From contig JALMGJ010000012.1 of the NCBI GenBank assembly GCA_023362775.1, positions 22,402,001 through 22,466,000 on the forward strand: a stretch of 64,000 nucleotides of DNA, read 5' to 3'. The stretch comes from Charina bottae. Its lineage: Eukaryota > Chordata > Lepidosauria > Squamata > Charinaidae. A program made the position numbers and the translations under genes. Of this stretch, positions 62,089 through 64,000 are shown piece by piece (positions within the stretch are counted from its first letter, which is position 1; every line of letters starts with the position of its first letter). The notes under the pieces were generated by a model, which saw only the letters and a program-made list of their open reading frames with translations, had not been told where the DNA came from and made no database searches.

Positions 62089-64000
62089 ACAAACACTCTC
62101 TTCCAACAACCTAAAAGACGACTTTATACATGGACTTCACCAGATGGTCGACACCGAAATCAGATTGACTACATCCTTTGCAGCCAAAGGTGGCGGACAT
62201 CTATACAGTCGGTAAAAACAAGACCTGGAGCTGACTGTAGTTCAGATCACGAACTTCTTATTGCAAAATTTAGAATCAGACTAAAGAGAATAGGGAAGAC
62301 CCACAGATCACTTAGATATGAGCTCACTAATATTCCTAAGGAATATGCAGTGGAGGTGAAGATTAGATTTAAGGGACTAGATTTAGTAGATAAGAGTCCC
62401 AGAAGAACTATGGACAGAAGTTCGCAACATTGTTCAGGAGGCGGCAACAAAAAACGTCCCAAAGAAAAAGAAAACCAAGGAGGCAAGATGGCTGTCTGCT
62501 GAAACACTGGAAGTAGCCCAAGAAAGAAGGAAAGCAAAAGGCAATAGTGATAGGGGGAGATATGCCCAATTAAATGCAAAATTCCAGAGGTTAGCCAGAA
62601 GAGATAAGGAATTATTTTTAAACAAGCAATGTGCGGAAGTGGAAGAAGACAATAGGATAGGAAGGACAAGAGACCTCTTCCTGAAAATTAGAAACATTGG
62701 AGGTAAATTCCAGGCAAAAATGGGTATGATCAAAAACAAAGATGGTAAGGACCTAACAGAAGCAGAAGAGATCAAGAAAAGGTGGCAAGAATATACGGAA
62801 GATCTGTATAGGAAGGATAATAATATTGGAGATAGCTTTGACGGTGTGGTCAGTGAGTTAGAGCCAGACATCCTGAAGAGTGAGGTTGAATGGGCCTTAA
62901 GAAGCATTGCTAATAACAAGGCAGCAGGAGACGATGGTATCCCAGCTGAACTGTTTAAAATCTTGCAAGATGATGCTGTCAAGGTGATGCATGCCATATG
63001 CCAGCAAATTTGGAAAACACAAGAATGGCCATCAGATTGGAAAAAATCAACTTATATCCCCATACCAAAAAAGGGAAGCACTAAAGAATGTTCAAACTAT
63101 CGAACAGTGGCACTTATTTCACATGCCAGTAAGGTAATGCTCAAGATCTTGCAAGGTAGACTCCAGCAATTCATGGAGCGAGAATTGCCAGATGTACAAG
63201 CTGGGTTTAGAAAAGGCAGAGGAACTAGAGACCAAATTGCCAATATCCGTTGGATAATGGAGAAAGCCAGGGAATTTCAGAAAAACATCTATTTCTGTTT
63301 TATTGACTATTCTAAAGCCTTTGACTGTGTGGATCATAACAAATTGTGGCAAGTTCTTGGTGGTATGGGGATACCAAGTCATCTTGTCTGCCTCCTGAGG
63401 AATCTGTATAACGACCAAATAGCAACGATAAGAACAGAGCACGGAACAACGGATTGGTTTAAGATTGGGAAAGGAGTACGGCAGGGTTGTATACTCTCAC
63501 CCTACCTATTCAACCTGTACGCAGAACACATCATGCGACATGCTGGGCTTGAGGAATCCAAGGCTGGAGTTAAAATCGCTGGAAGAAACATTAACAATCT
63601 CAGATATGCAGATGATACCACTTTGATGGCTGAAAGCGAGGAGGAGTTGAGGAGCCTTATGACGAAGGTGAAAGAAGAAAGTGCAAAAGCTGGGTTGCAG
63701 TTAAACCTCAAAAAAACCAAGATTATGGCAACGAGCTTGATTGATGACTGGCAAATAGAGGGAGAAAAAGTGGAGGCAGTGACAGACTTTGTATTTCTAG
63801 GCGCAAAGATTACTGCAGACGCTGACTGCAGCCAGGAAATCAGAAGACGTCTACTTCTTGGGAGGAGAGCAATGGCAAATCTTGATAAAATAGTTAAGAG
63901 CAGAGACATCACACTGACAACAAAGGTCCGCATAGTTAAAGCAATGGTATTCCCTGTAGTAACCTATGGCTGCGAGAGCTGGACCATAAGGAAGACTGAG
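62089..64000 (+). mobile_element. Young Bov-B LINE, 5'-truncated, runs off the window
   Basis: Starts inside the endonuclease (TNTLFQQPKRRLYTWTSPDG) and continues through the linker, the complete reverse transcriptase and most of the C-terminus to the last base of the window. It contains the 100-codon linker that is deleted from the 32 kb copy. The 3' end and TSD lie beyond 64000. One frameshift is visible (62392-62395). Confidence 0.95.
62390..64000 (+). CDS. Bov-B ORF2 reverse transcriptase, open to the window edge
   Basis: After a TAG at 62387-62389, this frame has no stop for 537 codons and ends in frame exactly at the window edge. In order: PEELWTEVRNIVQEA (linker), ARWLSAETLEVAQERRKA, GGKFQAKMGMIKNKDGKDL, AGDDGIPAELFKILQDDA, GFRKGRGTRDQIANIRW, SKAFDCVDHNKLWQVLGGMG (motif A), KGVRQGCILSPYLFNLYAEH (motif B, with the VRQGC Arg kept), NLRYADDTTLMAESEEEL (motif C), FVFLGAKITADADC and VVTYGCESWTIRK. 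First in-frame ATG is at 62720. The upstream endonuclease part (62089-62394) is open but one base out of phase, an extra A or G at 62392-62395. Catalytic residues look intact. It is not expected to be active, because the endonuclease is truncated. Confidence 0.93.
   Translation, partial: MRVPEELWTEVRNIVQEAATKNVPKKKKTKEARWLSAETLEVAQERRKAKGNSDRGRYAQLNAKFQRLARRDKELFLNKQCAEVEEDNRIGRTRDLFLKIRNIGGKFQAKMGMIKNKDGKDLTEAEEIKKRWQEYTEDLYRKDNNIGDSFDGVVSELEPDILKSEVEWALRSIANNKAAGDDGIPAELFKILQDDAVKVMHAICQQIWKTQEWPSDWKKSTYIPIPKKGSTKECSNYRTVALISHASKVMLKILQGRLQQFMERELPDVQAGFRKGRGTRDQIANIRWIMEKAREFQKNIYFCFIDYSKAFDCVDHNKLWQVLGGMGIPSHLVCLLRNLYNDQIATIRTEHGTTDWFKIGKGVRQGCILSPYLFNLYAEHIMRHAGLEESKAGVKIAGRNINNLRYADDTTLMAESEEELRSLMTKVKEESAKAGLQLNLKKTKIMATSLIDDWQIEGEKVEAVTDFVFLGAKITADADCSQEIRRRLLLGRRAMANLDKIVKSRDITLTTKVRIVKAMVFPVVTYGCESWTIRKTE

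Noticed and set aside
1..64000. Endogenous retrovirus or viral integration
   Set aside because: No LTR pair, primer-binding site, protease or envelope-like frame seen; every reverse transcriptase here belongs to LINEs or PLEs.

Overview
This window looks like nuclear DNA from a squamate reptile (lizard or snake). The evidence is the repeat community: tRNA-derived SINEs ending in ACCTTT repeats (the Sauria SINE type), young Bov-B (RTE) LINEs, L2/CR1-type LINEs with AATA-rich 3' tails, Penelope-like elements (PLEs) and many short DNA-transposon derivatives. I cannot tell lizard from snake. I found no host protein-coding exon, no functional tRNA or rRNA gene, no CRISPR array and no recognisable endogenous retrovirus. 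The window reads as an intergenic or deep-intronic gene desert whose only protein-coding information belongs to retroelements and DNA transposons, nearly all of it broken.

Layout. 1-6.2 kb: mostly unique AT-rich DNA with an AAAAC microsatellite and LINE tails. 6.2-12.5 kb: a palindromic MITE, a Sauria SINE, an L2 3' end, a 121-bp perfect-looking PLE palindrome inside a target-site duplication (TSD), and a Bov-B 3' fragment with TSD. 13-17 kb: unique DNA, a Sauria SINE and RTE tails. 17.6-19.2 kb: an L2 copy on the minus strand. 20.8-26 kb: a palindromic MITE, the 3' end of a second RTE-like LINE, a Bov-B fragment with TSD, a TA-flanked MITE and a Sauria SINE with a 13-bp TSD. 26-27.6 kb: an old L2 split by a PLE. 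29-31.3 kb: a hAT-type MITE and two L2 3' copies. 32.2-36 kb: a long Bov-B copy cut off by a PLE that has an inverted reverse-transcriptase half and a sense GIY-YIG endonuclease half. 38-39 kb: two adjacent hAT-type MITEs with 8-bp TSDs. 41-44 kb: a Sauria SINE, a long L2 copy, a minus-strand SINE and a CORE-SINE. 45.7 kb: a third TSD-bounded MITE. 47-52.4 kb: microsatellites, an old CR1, RTE tails, PLE copies and a Tc1 relic. 54.0-59.6 kb: a twin-primed Bov-B insertion (its TSD still visible) that later received an almost complete RTE-like LINE. 62.1-64 kb: a young Bov-B whose reverse-transcriptase frame is open to the window edge.

How the parts relate. LINE proteins copy their own RNA in cis and lend machinery to SINEs. 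The Sauria SINE 3' end shares a short Bov-B-like core with the Bov-B copies here but carries a different terminal repeat. The PLE 3' regions carry hammerhead-ribozyme-like cores (CTGANGA, stem, GAAA), one of them canonical. The nesting order gives a relative history: L2, CR1, Tc1 and CORE-SINE relics are oldest; MITEs, PLEs and Sauria SINEs are intermediate; the Bov-B copies, especially the one at the right edge, are youngest.
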